In this document: in pieces, positions 32,401 through 44,182 of the stretch
How positions within the stretch are numbered: position 1 is the stretch's first letter
How the letters are laid out: the number at the start of each line of letters is the position of its first letter
Assembly (NCBI GenBank): GCA_022814615.1
Contig: JAKLNE010000002.1
Span: 992,001-1,056,000 of the forward strand
Length of the DNA: 64,000 bases
DNA from: Waltergamsia citrina
Lineage: Eukaryota > Ascomycota > Sordariomycetes > Hypocreales > Bionectriaceae
Direction: 5' to 3'
Program-made: the position numbers and the translations under genes
Notes under the pieces: model-generated
Databases searched by the model: none
Told to the model about the DNA's origin: nothing
Seen by the model: the letters and a program-made list of their open reading frames with translations, nothing else

Positions 32401-35400
32401 AAGATGCTGAGCTAAACTACAGACAAGCCTTTGGATATCAACTTTGATGTCGGACGGAAGCAAAGCGAGACGCTCTTCTGGAAAAGTCCGAAGTTGAGAG
32501 CTGCCTGGTGGGGAAGGAATACTGGGCACGCCCAATCGTGGGGAGAGGGCACGGAGTGAGTGCATATTTCGAACGTGCCAACATGGACCCCGAAGCTCTT
32601 TGTGGATAATGAAATGCAGATCGCCACCCAGCATCTGACTTAGGATTGCAGCTTGCACAAGCGCCAAACTGAACGTGGACTTGTGCAGAGCGAGATGTGA
32701 GATGGGTCCAGGTTGAGAGGGAAGGGATTGGACGCTTCACAAGCGAAGAAAGATGGTCACGACAGTCGTGGACTTGACCCCAGTTGTTCCCCACTCCATG
32801 CGCATTGGCGTTTGCTGCGCAAGGGACCCTTGTCAACCTCAATTGTCCCTAATGAGCTCCGTCGCGGGCTGGGCAATCTAACCAGTCTGATCCAAAGGGA
32901 AACGGCGCAGAGGGCGCTTGGACGTGGTCCCGAGTATTCACTCGTCGACGGATTTTAGAGCCGGTCAGCCCAGTTACGTTACGTTACGCAAGGATACGAA
33001 AGAGACGATAATGCAGCTTTGCGCGTAGAAATCGCAAAACCTCGGCCCTGGTCTCTTGGTCTGAGTCTTGTGACGCTTAACGAGGAGAATTCTGAGATCC
33101 GCTGCAAGGGTCGCTAGTCAGAAAACATGAGGGGAAGTGGCAGCCTTGGGAGGTTTGCGAATTTGGAAGCATGCAGCGGCATTCGTAGATGACGTCCGTG
33201 GGACCCTTGTAAGTGGCTGGCTACCTTTTTTTTTCTGGCGCAGTTTCTGGCGGTGGATGCTGTCTCTTGTCTTTTTCTCGCGCTGGCGGCGATGAACGGC
33301 TGGGACTCGTGGTAGGCGTGCAGGTCCGCATCTAAGGATGATTGATTGTCAGTCTGGGCTCTGGGTCAGGGTTCTGCTCCATGCAAACATGGTAATGTAC
33401 CGCTTTTACTCGTAGTCGTACGAGTACTCGTATACCTGAATGAATGCGAGGAGCACACCTTGCTACTCGTACTGTACTTGTACACATCTGCAAGAGCACT
33501 CTTTCCCCCCAATCCGTTGTCAATATCGCTCAAGAGAGGTGACTGGTGGCAATGAGGAAGCTTGTTGCTTTTGGCACTGGTGTCCGAGCATCCCATGCCA
33601 TGAGCTCGTTGGCGTGTGCCGCCATTCTTATTCGAGAATTGAGTGACATTGGGCTCTAGAATGGTGCCAAACCCGAGTCTCTGGGTCTAACAGCAGCATG
33701 GCCGAAGCATGCTTAGCGAGGCGTAAGGGGCGGGAGAAGCTAATAGTGCTACACACCATCAGAAACCAGCTTCAAGGGACTCGGGAAAAAAAAAGTTGAG
33801 GTCGGATTGAGTGGACGGTAATAAGGGGATGGGAAGGGTAACGAGCTGGGGATGGACATTGCGGTGCGAGGATGGTTGCTTACGGGGTCGTGCGAATGCT
33901 ACCCTAAGAGTAGTACCGGCTGGATGTACCTGCATGAGGCGGAACCTGAAGCTGAAGGCAAAGTTGGACAACAAACAACACACACCACACACCACACGAC
34001 ACGTTGTTGCTCAGTGTTCAGGGTTCAGATTCGAAAGATTCCGTTCGAGTGGGTTCAAGTCGGTACCTCAGGATCTGGAGCATGCGGGTGAGCGAAGACA
34101 GACAGGCAGGGGATTTGGTACTCATACTCACAGACTGACAGATTCGCAGACCAGCAGTACGAGTACCGACTGAGCAGGGATGAGCAAGGGTCAAGGACTC
34201 AAGGGCCATTTTAAAGGGATGCTGCAGTGGGTGAGCGCTTACGCCTTATGGGCATGGGTGAAGACCGATCCAACGAATTCAGTTGGCTGCTGTGCCTTTT
34301 GGAGCGCACCTCACACCTCACATTGTGTAATGTACCTCCAAGGTGTAAGGTAGCTGAGAGCCTGGCATAAGGCAAGGTAATACGATCCTCATATGTAAGG
34401 TACTAACTGTAGATTACCTTGTGGCCTTAGCAGGGCGATTATAGCTGCCGCCTTCCGGGGTTCAGTACCTTCTCTTACCTACAGTTACCTCAGGCTTAGT
34501 ACGTAAGTACTATACCTACACCCACGCTGGATCGTGCCTGCCTCTTACCCGTGTAATATAGGAGAAATCTTTCAGCAGGCGCGGGTGCTCATTGGAAAAT
34601 GTACAGGTAGAGGTAGGTACGAGTACTGATACTGGGTCGCGCCTACTTCAAGTTAGTGGTAGTGTCTTGTACGAGTACCTTACTGTTTACCGTGCCTTCC
34701 CTGGTGATGCTCCCAATCCCCTAGTAGGATTAGCTTCCGTGGTCCGGTACTTGGGCTGATCTCCACAGCCCTTCCCATGAATCCCATTTCTATCAAAGTA
34801 CCCTCATCCTTCCAGTTCGTCCTAGTCTGATTCTTGTCCCTGTCCATTTTCTCGTCCTCGTCCGTCTATATCCACCTCCACCTCGTTTCCTGTTCTCGTC
34901 CTTGCCCTTCTCGCCTTCAGATTTGTCTTCTTCTTGTTGACAGTCTCGCGAAATTGTTTCATCTTCATTCATTCTCTGCTGCCTCTTCTTCATTATCTTC
35001 TTCATTATATGGACTTCGTCCTACATCCTCCTTGCGCCTCTAGCTTAATCTTGGTCATTGTGTATTTGTCTCTCTTCATAGATTTTGTCGCATCGAGAGA
35101 CCAAGCAGAAACTTAGTCCATCGCGCTGCCACCCCCTACAACAGGTTTGAGGTGTGTGTAAGCATGATCGTGCTTTGATACGGACACAAAACAGCCGAGT
35201 TATGCAAATTGCAACAAGAGTAAACACTATCCGCACTTGTGTGTTTGCTCTGGAAGTTCATTCATAGACGCCTGCGGCGCGTGAGTAGCAGTTGCTCTCG
35301 ATTGTCGTTTCGAGAACAGCTGCTGTCGCTTCATGTCTCAATTCTTCTCTGCTGCTCAGTTATAGATCGACAAGACGTCTTGATTGTGTACCCCCGCTGC

Positions 35401-35410
35401 GGCTTTCGCA
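29452..35410. other. 6-kb gene-free region with short repeats
   Basis: Despite its length I find no credible gene. The largest frame (31935-32667, minus) has random composition and no domain. It is rich in the TACTCGTA/TACGAGTA motif (31197, 33407, 33419, 33425, 33464, 34158, 34618 and 34670) and AGGTACCT-like words (34,310-34,700), and contains a perfect inverted repeat GATCACACAATGTGATC at about 30216-30232. The last kilobase is pyrimidine-rich leader DNA before the gene at 35411. A long promoter is the simplest reading. Confidence 0.5.
33407..33471. repeat. cluster of TACTCGTA motifs
   Basis: Four copies of the octamer TACTCGTA or its reverse complement within 65 bases (33407, 33419, 33425 and 33464, two overlapping in GTACGAGTACTCGTA). 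All are in non-coding DNA. Confidence 0.7.
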
Positions 35411-38400
35411 ATGGCTGAGGCAGCTACCATCGAACCTCAGGGCAGTGTGATCGCCTTTGAAGGTCACTCGGAGATTATTTCGACCCAGTTACGACTTCTT
35501 CCTACCTCCCCTCATGTCCTCATTCTTCCAGGAGTGCAGTGCTACTTGCCTGGTCACGACCCTGAGAGCAAACTCCAGCCGCATGCCTATATTCGGAAAG
35601 CCCACCAAGCTGTTGAAGCTCGCCACGAAACAGCACGCTCTTTTCTCCAAGATGCCCCGAGCTCGACTAAACGCTTGGTTTTCATGAATGGAGGGACATC
35701 AAGTGCACAGGCATTATGTATCAAGCATCTTATGCGACATGAAACTGACGGCGACCATGCGGAAGCTGAGGCAATGTACAACTTCTTGGTGCAAGAAGGT
35801 TTGGCTGGGCTAGAGGCACAGTCCAAGCTGTGGCTTAGGGATCGAGGCAAACCGACATCGTCGAACAAGATCACGGCAACCAAATCCAACACAGAACCGC
35901 TCACCCCGAAAGCATCCCCGAAACCAACACCGAAGCGGAAGAAGTCAGGCAAGCTAAAGGCGCCAGGGCCACTCGGCGAGCTCGACGAAGACCCCATAAC
36001 AAGAGCTATGCGAGCCGCCGAGGCTCTGGATCGCGAAACTGCTAACTTGCAAGTTTCCAATGAACTCGACTTGACTTTGCAAGCCCGTCCCCGCAGTTTG
36101 AGTCTGCCTATGTACGGCTACTCGGACAATTTCGGTGATGCTGCGCCATTCTTTGTGTTCGGTGCAAGGCGCAGAGCGAATAGCAACGTGTCTACTACTG
36201 CTGAGACTCTGGAGGAGGACGCTTCGGTTCTCCCTGCCAATCCCAACTTTCGTGTCATCCATTACGAGAAGCAAGCGCTCGACCAGCCTGTAGTTACAGA
36301 CTTGGTCAACCCTCTTCCCTCACCCAGTTGTGTTGGTGAAAGCTATGGCCCTACCTTCTTGCATTCGCCACTGTTGGAAGCCTTGCCAACTTCACGGACC
36401 GAATTCTTTGATCAACGCTCGCCTGGAGAAGTGGTATTTGGCGAGGCATCGCTGGTTGACATGCGGGTACTACCCCAAAGTGCAGCTGTCACGAGGGCTC
36501 ATTCGATGAAGAGGCTTCATTCTCACAACCTCAGTCAAGACCTCAAATCTATTTTTGCTGGCCCCTACGCAGAGTCCGATCCGGCGCTGCGACCTCAGTC
36601 GGTCATGGTGGTACCCAGCGAAGAGGACCCGGCCTCGACCCAGCTGAACGTGATCGATGGACCTCGAACCGTTGTTGTAAAGTCGAAACCCCAGCATATT
36701 GTGAACCTGGCTCCGGCGCCGGCTGGGAAGAAGCGGAAGGTGGAGCGATCGTCATATGTCGATCGCGGAACCGATGCAGATTTCATCAAAATGATGACAG
36801 AGCCATATGTCCCTGTTCTGCCGCTTGTGGAGGATCTGATCATAGCGTTTAGAGATGAAGCCCCAGATCTGATCCTCGAGAACGCTATCAAAAGTTACAG
36901 AGGGCCTGTTATTTCGAAGACACCCAGCATTCCCGAGATGGAAGAGCCCAAAGCCGACGCAGAACAGCCTCCTAGCACACCTACAGCTCGATCTATTCGA
37001 GGCCCCGTGGCTGACAGAAAATCCAACTACGCCAAATCAACTTACACGAAGTCGATCTACCGCAAATCAACCTACACCACATCGATTTATAGCACTGATC
37101 ACGAGGCAACACCCACAGCCACACCGAAGAAAGAGGCTCCGTCTGTTGATTTTGAGTTCGATGAATATGACCCGTTTGCCTACGTGAAAACCATGCTACC
37201 TCCGAAGCCTGTCAAGAGTCAGCCAGCCTCTGTCGTGGAAGCTCCGCCCACTCCTGAACAGACGCCGGTGCCCTCAGTGCGGGAAGGACCGGGTGAAAAG
37301 TTTCACGATTTTCCTGTCGCCCATAACCAAACTGCCGTGGCCATCCAGAACTCGCTCCGATCGGTCCTCAGTGTTCATTTCCCTCCTGAAGCTCAAGGCT
37401 ACCGCCAATTCAGCTTTGCCTTGCTCCCTGAGCTAGAAGGCCTTTGGAACCCCATCTTTCGAGAAGCTGAGCCGGGAAGCCCGCGAACCAAAAGCAGAAG
37501 AATGGATCAGATCTTGGCCATTGGATCCCAGAAAGGGGTACTCAAGGAGTACTCGTCAGCTATCGTTGGATTGTTGGACAAGATAGGAACGAAAAAGAGC
37601 GGCACGAGCCGTAGTGGCAGGCTTGATTTTAGGTAAGACCTTGACCAACAAATCAAAGGAGTGAGAAACATCTTGCTAACGTGCTCTTAGGTATCTTTTA
37701 GCCAACGCCATGCAGGCTTTCACGAAGCAGCCTTTGACAAACCAAACCTCGGATAATCCTTTCAATAATCCGTATCTCCTGGCTACACTCATCGTTCCCC
37801 ACCTGGAAACTTACCTGGCACTGCATTCAGAGGTTAGATACCTGCTGATGGAGTATCCGCCGGAACACCTTCCTACGATTCTTGCTCTACAACGTCTTGT
37901 GGGAGTGGACTTGATGAAAGTGGCTCAAATCGTGGATTCTGAGAGCACTAACTTGGGACCTTTTACTCATATGCGAGGGACCTCTCTTGGCAGCGAGGAC
38001 AAGACGCAACATCCACTGGGAAAGCCAGTTGGCCCAGCAGCTGCAGACTTTACAGTGTCTAAGGCTAATTATTTGCTTACGTCGGGCGCGAGTGACACTG
38101 AGATCGCTACATTTATCGCTACCATCAGAAAGATACTGATGGATGTCTCTAAATTCTATATACCTGAGGAGCCTGCTCATCCAATCCCGCCCAAGAAGAA
38201 GTTGGACCGAAAGAACAAACCAGCACCGCTTGCGGGTCCCTTTTCTCCCTTCCCCAGGCCAGGGCTCACCAGCCCAACTGCAACGAGCCCTACCACGACG
38301 ATTGGTGGACGCAAGAACATTTCCTCGCCCACCTTGTCTCCTCGCCCGGCATCCATCGCGGAGACTGTTCGAACGTTTAGGACGGCGAGAACAGGGAAGA

Positions 38401-38594
38401 GCGGGAAATTCTCCAGATCGAAAAGGGCTCCTCCCACCCGCGATGGAGCCGAATCTTTCATGACGTACGATCCAGCAGAGGATAGCGATTATGATCAAGA
38501 GGAACGCAGGCTGATGCCTATCTTCATGCAAAAGGCCCACCAGCGCCCCAAACCTAATAGCCGCAAGGCTCTCAAGTTTCTCGGTCTTGCCTAA
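35411..38594 (+). CDS. large fungal hypothetical protein with internal repeats
   Basis: Two exons (35411-37632 and 37691-38594; 58-nt intron) encode 1,041 residues. The N-terminus (EPQGSVIAFEGHSEIISTQL) and the C-terminal part (NPYLLATLIVPHLETYLALH, then LLMEYPPEHLPTILALQRLV) are ordered and protein-like; the middle is low complexity. It has a nuclear-localisation-like basic run (KPTPKRKKSGKLK, near residue 180) and another (GKKRKVERSSYVDR). A tandem series of KS-x-Y units (KSNYAKSTYTKSIYRKSTY) lies near residues 537-556. The C-terminus is Lys/Arg/Pro-rich. I do not recognise a named family; the basic runs point to the nucleus. The GTG/TTG extension upstream is not needed: ATG 35411 starts the conserved sequence. 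Its promoter is the long gene-free region to the left. Confidence 0.7.
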
Positions 38595-40019
38595 GCGCAT
38601 GATCTTGCATTCTACTTTTTCTTTTTTATGGTTGCTTAAACAACTCCCGACACTCGCTCTATTTTCTCATTTATCTCGCAGCGCGAGCTTTTTCATGTGC
38701 TTATATATCAGGCTTGGAGTTAGCGAAGTGGCTTATGTATTAGATAGACTGTTTGCTTTTGGTTAAGGAAGGGAAACGCGAAAATGTGTAAATTCAGATA
38801 TCAGCCATGGAGGCATGAAGGGGTCAATACCCAAGGGGAACGCATAGGATTGTTTCAAACTTGGGGTTTCACGTCATTTGATTTCTATTTACTTTCTCTG
38901 GACACCATTTTTTTTGTCCACCGTATTCATGGTAATAAAAATAAAAAGCGTACCTAGTTGGCCATTCTGACGGTCAACGCTTCTATTCTCACAAGCAAGC
39001 CTTTCAGCGTCACCTTGAATGATCATCTGACCTTGAATGTTCTTCGTGTGAAATAAGCGAATCTTATCTTGTCCTGTGTATTTCATAGTAGCAAACGACA
39101 AATTAAAAGGAGGTAGAACGACGTAATCGTGGAGGAACGCACAAACCACGCAAGAGCTCCCCCGTTTTCAAACCGAAAAATGGAATGAATGAAGAGACGC
39201 ATCACATGGCGTTGCTTTCAAATCTGTCAAGGGGATTGAATGGAGAGTGCCCCATGCTGACGGGACTGGGTAATTAGTATGTAGGAACGAAGGAAGCAAA
39301 GGAAAATAAGGGAAAAAAGAAAGGCCCACCACAAGAATGACCCTTGCGGATCTACAGCACGATGTCCAAAAATAGAGCAAAAAACAACATTCTCACTTAT
39401 CACCATGTACACCCAGTTCTCTAAAGAAAGGAATAAGAAGAATCCTCGATTGCTTTGTGTGTGTTGAGAGCAGAAGGAGGACCCATTTCGGGTGATTTGG
39501 CCAGAAAGAAAGGAAACAGAAATTATACACAAGACGCACCGCGTAGGCGCCATGGGAATCGAAAAAAATCTTGGGCTTCTCAATTATCTTCCCTTTCCTT
39601 AAAAGCCTCTTCCACACCAACACACACTCTCTTCTTCCCGATACGCACCCCAAGACAGGAAAAAACAGTACCCAGCATTTGCCCCTGACGTTCTCCTCCG
39701 TCCGTTGGGAAGATGTCCGCCTTTGCAATCGCACCAGCCTAATCCAGATTATTTGTTTCCTATGCCAGGGGACGAAAGTAGTCGGGTCATTTCGCATCAG
39801 CCGGAGAGCGGGAAAAAAAGATCCAAATGAACATGATTGGTTCTATGCGCGGCACAAAAAAAATAAATAGATAAGAGGGAAACCGAGAAAAAACCGTTGT
39901 CATGATAAAAAGGCCCAGGCCGCTTCATCTTCCTAGGCGTCGTTACTTCGCCACCCCTAATTCACTCCGGCCGGGACTCCGTCAGCCCTGACACTTTCGT
40001 GATCACAGCGCCGAGTGGC
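38595..40019. other. intergenic, converging 3' ends
   Basis: No supported gene. The long hypothetical gene (plus) and YPT1 (minus) converge. Purine-rich and pyrimidine-rich tracts are present. The minus-strand frames at 39227-39797 overlap each other and have no protein-like features. Confidence 0.5.
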
Positions 40020-41083
40020 TTAGCAGCAGCTGCTGTTATTGTTGTTGCCGACGCCCTGGCCTTGGCCGACCTGCACGCTAGGCTTGGTGTTGTTCGTTGT
40101 GGTGGTGCCCATGCGCTCCTTGATCTGGCGGGCCATGGTAAGGAAGGCCTGCTCGACGTTGCTGGCGTTCTTGGCGGAGGTCTCGAGGAACGGAATGCCC
40201 AGGCTGTCGGCGAACTCCTATTGCGACCTCTAGTTAGCTCCGTCTAGAGAAAGGCGAATCTGACAGCCTTGTAGTTGTAACACGCGCGAAATATTGAGCG
40301 CGCGATGATACGAGGTTGCCAAGATTCAAGGGGTTGGGAGGGACTAACCTTGGCGACAGTGTACTCTACGACCTTCTTGTCTGACATATCGCTCTTGTTG
40401 CCAACAAGCAGCTTGTTGACACCCTCTGTGGCGTAGCGGTCAATCTCCTGCAGCCATTGCTTCACGTTGTTGAACGAGTCCATGTCGGTGACATCGTAGA
40501 CGACGCAGATACCGTGGGCGCCACGGTAGTACGAGGACGTGATGGTACGGAAACGCTCCTGGCCGGCAGTATCCCACTAAACGAAGGAAAATTATGTCAG
40601 TGACCTAGATTTCGTTTGGCTGTACGCTGGGGGCTTGGCGGGGGATGCACGTACGATCTGCAGCTTCACGGTCTTGCCATCGAGCTCGATAGTGCGGATT
40701 TTCTAATCAAACCGGTCAGCGCGCGGCGTCCAACTTTCGGGTTAGGGAGCAGAATCGATCGTACGAAGTCGACACCGATTGTAGAGATGTAGGACTCGGT
40801 GTAGGTGTCATCGGCAAAACGCAGCAGCAAGCAAGACTTTCCGACACCAGAGTCTCCAATAAGGAGGAGCTTGAAGAGATAGTCGTATCTGCGAGGACGT
40901 TGTCAGCTTTCCGGAAACGAGCACAGGTTGGCGAGTCTTTGAATTCGGGTCGAGGGAGTTGGAAAGTTGGGCGAAAGCGATGGGTTACTCTGAAGATCGG
41001 TGTCAGCAACAAAGGTGGCATATTAGGGGGCGATCGGCCTGCGCAAAAGGAGGCCGGGGGGCAACGCACTACTCGGGGTTCAT
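40020..41083 (-). CDS. YPT1: Rab-type GTPase Ypt1 (Rab1)
   Basis: ER-to-Golgi and autophagy Rab GTPase. Five exons: 41083-41073 (only 11 nt), 40888-40765, 40702-40655, 40576-40349 and 40217-40020, giving 202 residues, the normal Rab1 length. All G motifs are present: P-loop GDSGVGKS (15-22), switch I with STIGVDF, WDTAGQE (62-68), NKSD (121-124) and ETSAK (149-153). Two C-terminal cysteines (SSCC) receive geranylgeranyl groups. The 11-nt first exon encodes MNP plus two bases of the Glu codon; it is required to obtain the universal MNPEYDYLFK start, using donor GTAGTG. The catalytic Gln67 is retained. Four introns in a 202-residue gene make this the most intron-dense gene in the window. Confidence 0.95.
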
Positions 41084-42605
41084 GATGGCGGTTGTCGGAA
41101 GAGATGGAACGTTAGAGAGAGGGAACGAGAGTCAAGGAAACTCAATACGACGACAGACGAGTGTAGTCGGAGGGTAACGGAGATGGGAAGTCGTGAGCGT
41201 GATGGTCGTGATGATGGAAGAAGTCAAGTGGATGAGGCGCGGTGGAGTGCTAAATGAAGACCGAGTACGTCAGGCAGGTTGGCGCTGGCTGGTAGGCTGG
41301 TTTCGCAGTCTCTCGGTCCGTCCACCATTCATTCTCTCAGGCTGCCAGTGTCTCTGTCCGAGTCTCTCTGGTCACTGGGCAGTATCCGATCCACTATTAA
41401 TCACTGCCAGTGCTCACGCTTGCTGATCAGGCGGTGGGCGGTAGGCGGTGGGAAGCAGCTGACAGCGCGGTCACGTGAATGCTCAGCGCTACCAGCAACT
41501 GTACCAATACCAGCGCCAGTAGCTAAGTCTCTGCCTGCCTTAAGGATTTGTGCACCCTTTATGTGTTTGCACAAACACCCGCAGACAAACAAACATACAT
41601 TCATTCATTCATTCATTCCTTCATTCAGTCAAGCATCAAACTCATCGCTTGAAGGTTTGCAGCAGGCATATCCCTTCATACGGGTCATCGTCATGCCAAC
41701 GGGAAGCCTTTGCCTTTCATTCAAGCGTGATTCCGGGCGTGGTCGTCACCACTACGAAACATCGCTTTGGACACTTAACCAGGCCGACAAAGTAGTATAT
41801 CTGAAACAATATCACTGACGGACATAGCAAAGCAAGTATCAAGGTTAGTTTATTTGTATTAGAGCCACTCGTCTACTTTCCGCGGTGTCGGACTTCTAAC
41901 TGTGTGTCAGAAACGTCGCTTTGCTTTCTCTGCTCTCAGCGATGCTCAAACAGACTCATCTTAGGATCACAGATGAATGATAGTGCCCATGACCTGGTGT
42001 GTATTAAGGAAAACTTTAGTGATCTTGCTCCATGGAACATAATTCAATTGTTTGGAGAAGACGGGTGTTCGTTAGGTTCCAGCAATCATTGCAATCTCTC
42101 TTTGTCTACTCGGACCAGCACTGTCCTCCACTAAAGTCGATCCTATCTCGTACAATAGCTTTTCTCCCCTGAGGAGCCATAGTTTGTCAAATTGTCTCTT
42201 GAAATCGGACCAGTGGTTTGAAGCAAGGAGTGAGCGAACGCCAGAACTGACGCCACGTGGAACTCACCAGTCGATTCCCATTTACTCCGAACCCTAAATC
42301 CTACCTAAGCATGAAGAACATGTAGCATCATGCCATTCGTTCTTTAGCTTGTAGATCCTTCGATGCACCCTTCCATGGTCAGCTGCGGGCCGAACTTCAG
42401 CATTTCCAAGATGGGCAACAACTATGGAACTGATCATACACGGGTGGACGAAGCATGCTCGGCTCATCATGTTAAGGTCGAAAATCATACACATTGGGAG
42501 AACTAAGAACCTCTACTACAACGAACCAAACTCTCAATAGCACTTCTCCGGCTAGTAGACGTAAAAGATGGGTAGCAGACCATGCCATGTCGTCGTGGCA
42601 CAAGC
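41084..42605. other. YPT1 upstream region with CATT repeat
   Basis: No supported gene. Contains the YPT1 promoter. A microsatellite ATTCATTCATTCATTC-type run lies at about 41598-41626. The frames at 41279-41818 have no protein-like composition. Confidence 0.5.
41598..41626. repeat. tetranucleotide microsatellite (CATT)n
   Basis: About six imperfect copies of CATT in the upstream region of YPT1. Probably neutral; length may vary between isolates. Confidence 0.75.
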
Positions 42606-43292
42606 TCAAGTCTGCTTATTGCCATCCTGCATCATAGCAACCCCGACCTTCTCAGGGCATACGCCCCCTTTCTGCTGGTGCTCGTTGACAAACTCCGCTA
42701 GGGCCTCCATGATGCTCCATTGTCCGCACATGCCATGGATTCATAACCAGCGCCTGCTTGTCCGCGTCCCACTGCTTTTGCCCGAAGATCCGGCCCCCTT
42801 CGTGATGAGTTAGTGGTGCCTTGATCATACGTAAGATGTAACCAATCTTGTTTCGGGGCACAATGAGATCGTGATCTTTAGGAGGAGTATGGAGGTGCAT
42901 CCATACAGCGGGATCGTCCTGAGCCGGGAAGACGTCACATCCGCACTTCTTGGGGTTACTGACATCTTCAAGACATTCGCAAAGGGTGGAAAGAAGATGT
43001 CACAGCCCTTGCGCGTTGCCTCAGCGTCAGTGCAGCCCTAAGGGTAAGTGCTGGTAAGCCGCTCGACGTTCAAGCCGCAGCCGGGATAACTTGTTTTGCG
43101 CTGGACTGACCAGGGATGGCACTTGCATCCGGCGACATCGTGGCTCGAAATGTCTCTCCCGGAGCAAAAGTCTTTGCGGGATTCCAGCTCGACGAGCGAT
43201 GAGTCTACCACGGCAGCGGCTAGAGTAAAAGATGCCGCCGTGAAGATGGAGAGGGCGACAAGACTCAACTAAATGATAAATGATTTAATCAT
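42606..43292 (-). pseudogene. decayed secreted cysteine-rich protein gene
   Basis: Minus-strand remnants of a secreted protein. A signal-peptide-like start LSLVALSIFTAASFTLAAA is directly preceded in frame by TAG and a possible ATG at 43292, with no clean ATG in between. Downstream, cysteine-bearing segments (KDFCSGRDISSHDVAGCKC, YPGCGLNVE) run into an in-frame TAG near 43039. A frameshift leads to LCECLEDVSNPKKCGCDVFP and WMHLHTPPKDHDLIVPRNK, and another frameshift near 42740 to HGMCGQWSIMEALAEFVNEH and GGVCPEKVGVAMMQDGNK, ending in TGA at 42606-42608. The pieces keep one orientation and order, which marks one gene broken by at least two stops and two frameshifts. The original family is not recognised. 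Confidence 0.6.
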
Positions 43293-44182
43293 TTAACATG
43301 TTGATAATCAGTCTAACGGTAGACAAAGCTATCTTCGATGAGCGGGCACAAGTTCTGGCCAGACTTTTCCAAGGAGTCAAAGTATTCTACTTCCTACGCC
43401 GGGCATATTCGTCTCATGGTGGGAAGCTGTCAAGAATCAATTCCTCTAAAGTCTCAAATCAACTCACTTCGAAAGATCTAGACTGAAATTCAGGAATGCT
43501 GATTTAAGTGCGTTACTAGTAGCTGAGAACATGATTATGAGGTCAGCTCAGGGTATAGACTGTTCACGGTCACTCCATGTACAAGCATTCTACCAACCTC
43601 AAGACCATGAATTCTATACAAAGTATAGGAAACCTAAAGAGCAGGTCACGAAGCGGCCGAATACGCCAGGCCGCTCTTTTCGCTGAAGACGACGCTCCGT
43701 AGACTCAAGGTTATTGTAAGCTTAGGTTTACCGGACCAAGCTCGGGTTCTACCATGGCTAGTACGGTAGGTTTATGAGGTGTTAGTGGCGTAATGGCTGG
43801 CCTTCTGACGCTGAAAAATCGGCGTGACCGTTGTCCAAGCTTTCGTCTTGAAAGTCATAATGCAGAACTGGGCTTTTTATACCGGACCAGAATGATTGAC
43901 TGCGGTGTTCTTACCTAGTGTAAGTAATGGTGGGGTGAAGTTGGAGGCGAGACGGCGTGGGACGCGTTTGACTGGCGGGGCAATTAATTGCTACCCTGAC
44001 CTAATGCTCATTAAGCGAACGCGTCAAGACGCGTCTCACCGACGTGACGGCACACCTCAACTCCAACGTCTGCCATCACAGCCCTCCCCTTTGGAGTCCC
44101 CTTTGGAGTCCCCTTTGGAGTCCCCTTTGGAGTCCAAGATCCAAACCAATCTGAGTGTCATCATCCACATCACTCAGCTAAC
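43293..44182. other. CTF4 upstream region
   Basis: No supported gene. Holds the CTF4 promoter and leader, including the 12-bp tandem repeat at 44085-44135. The short frame at 43298-43486 has no recognisable features. Confidence 0.5.
44085..44135. repeat. 12-bp tandem repeat in the CTF4 leader
   Basis: Just over four perfect copies of TCCCCTTTGGAG (units at 44085, 44097, 44109 and 44121, plus TCC), ending 48 bases before the CTF4 start. In one frame each unit would encode SPLE. Perfect copies suggest recent expansion. Confidence 0.95.

Noticed and set aside
31935..32667. 216-codon minus-strand open frame
   Set aside because: No protein-like pattern, no recognisable domain; fits a chance ORF in a long spacer.
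39227..39797. overlapping minus-strand frames
   Set aside because: Phe/Ser/Leu-rich frames in pyrimidine-rich DNA, mutually overlapping and unsupported.
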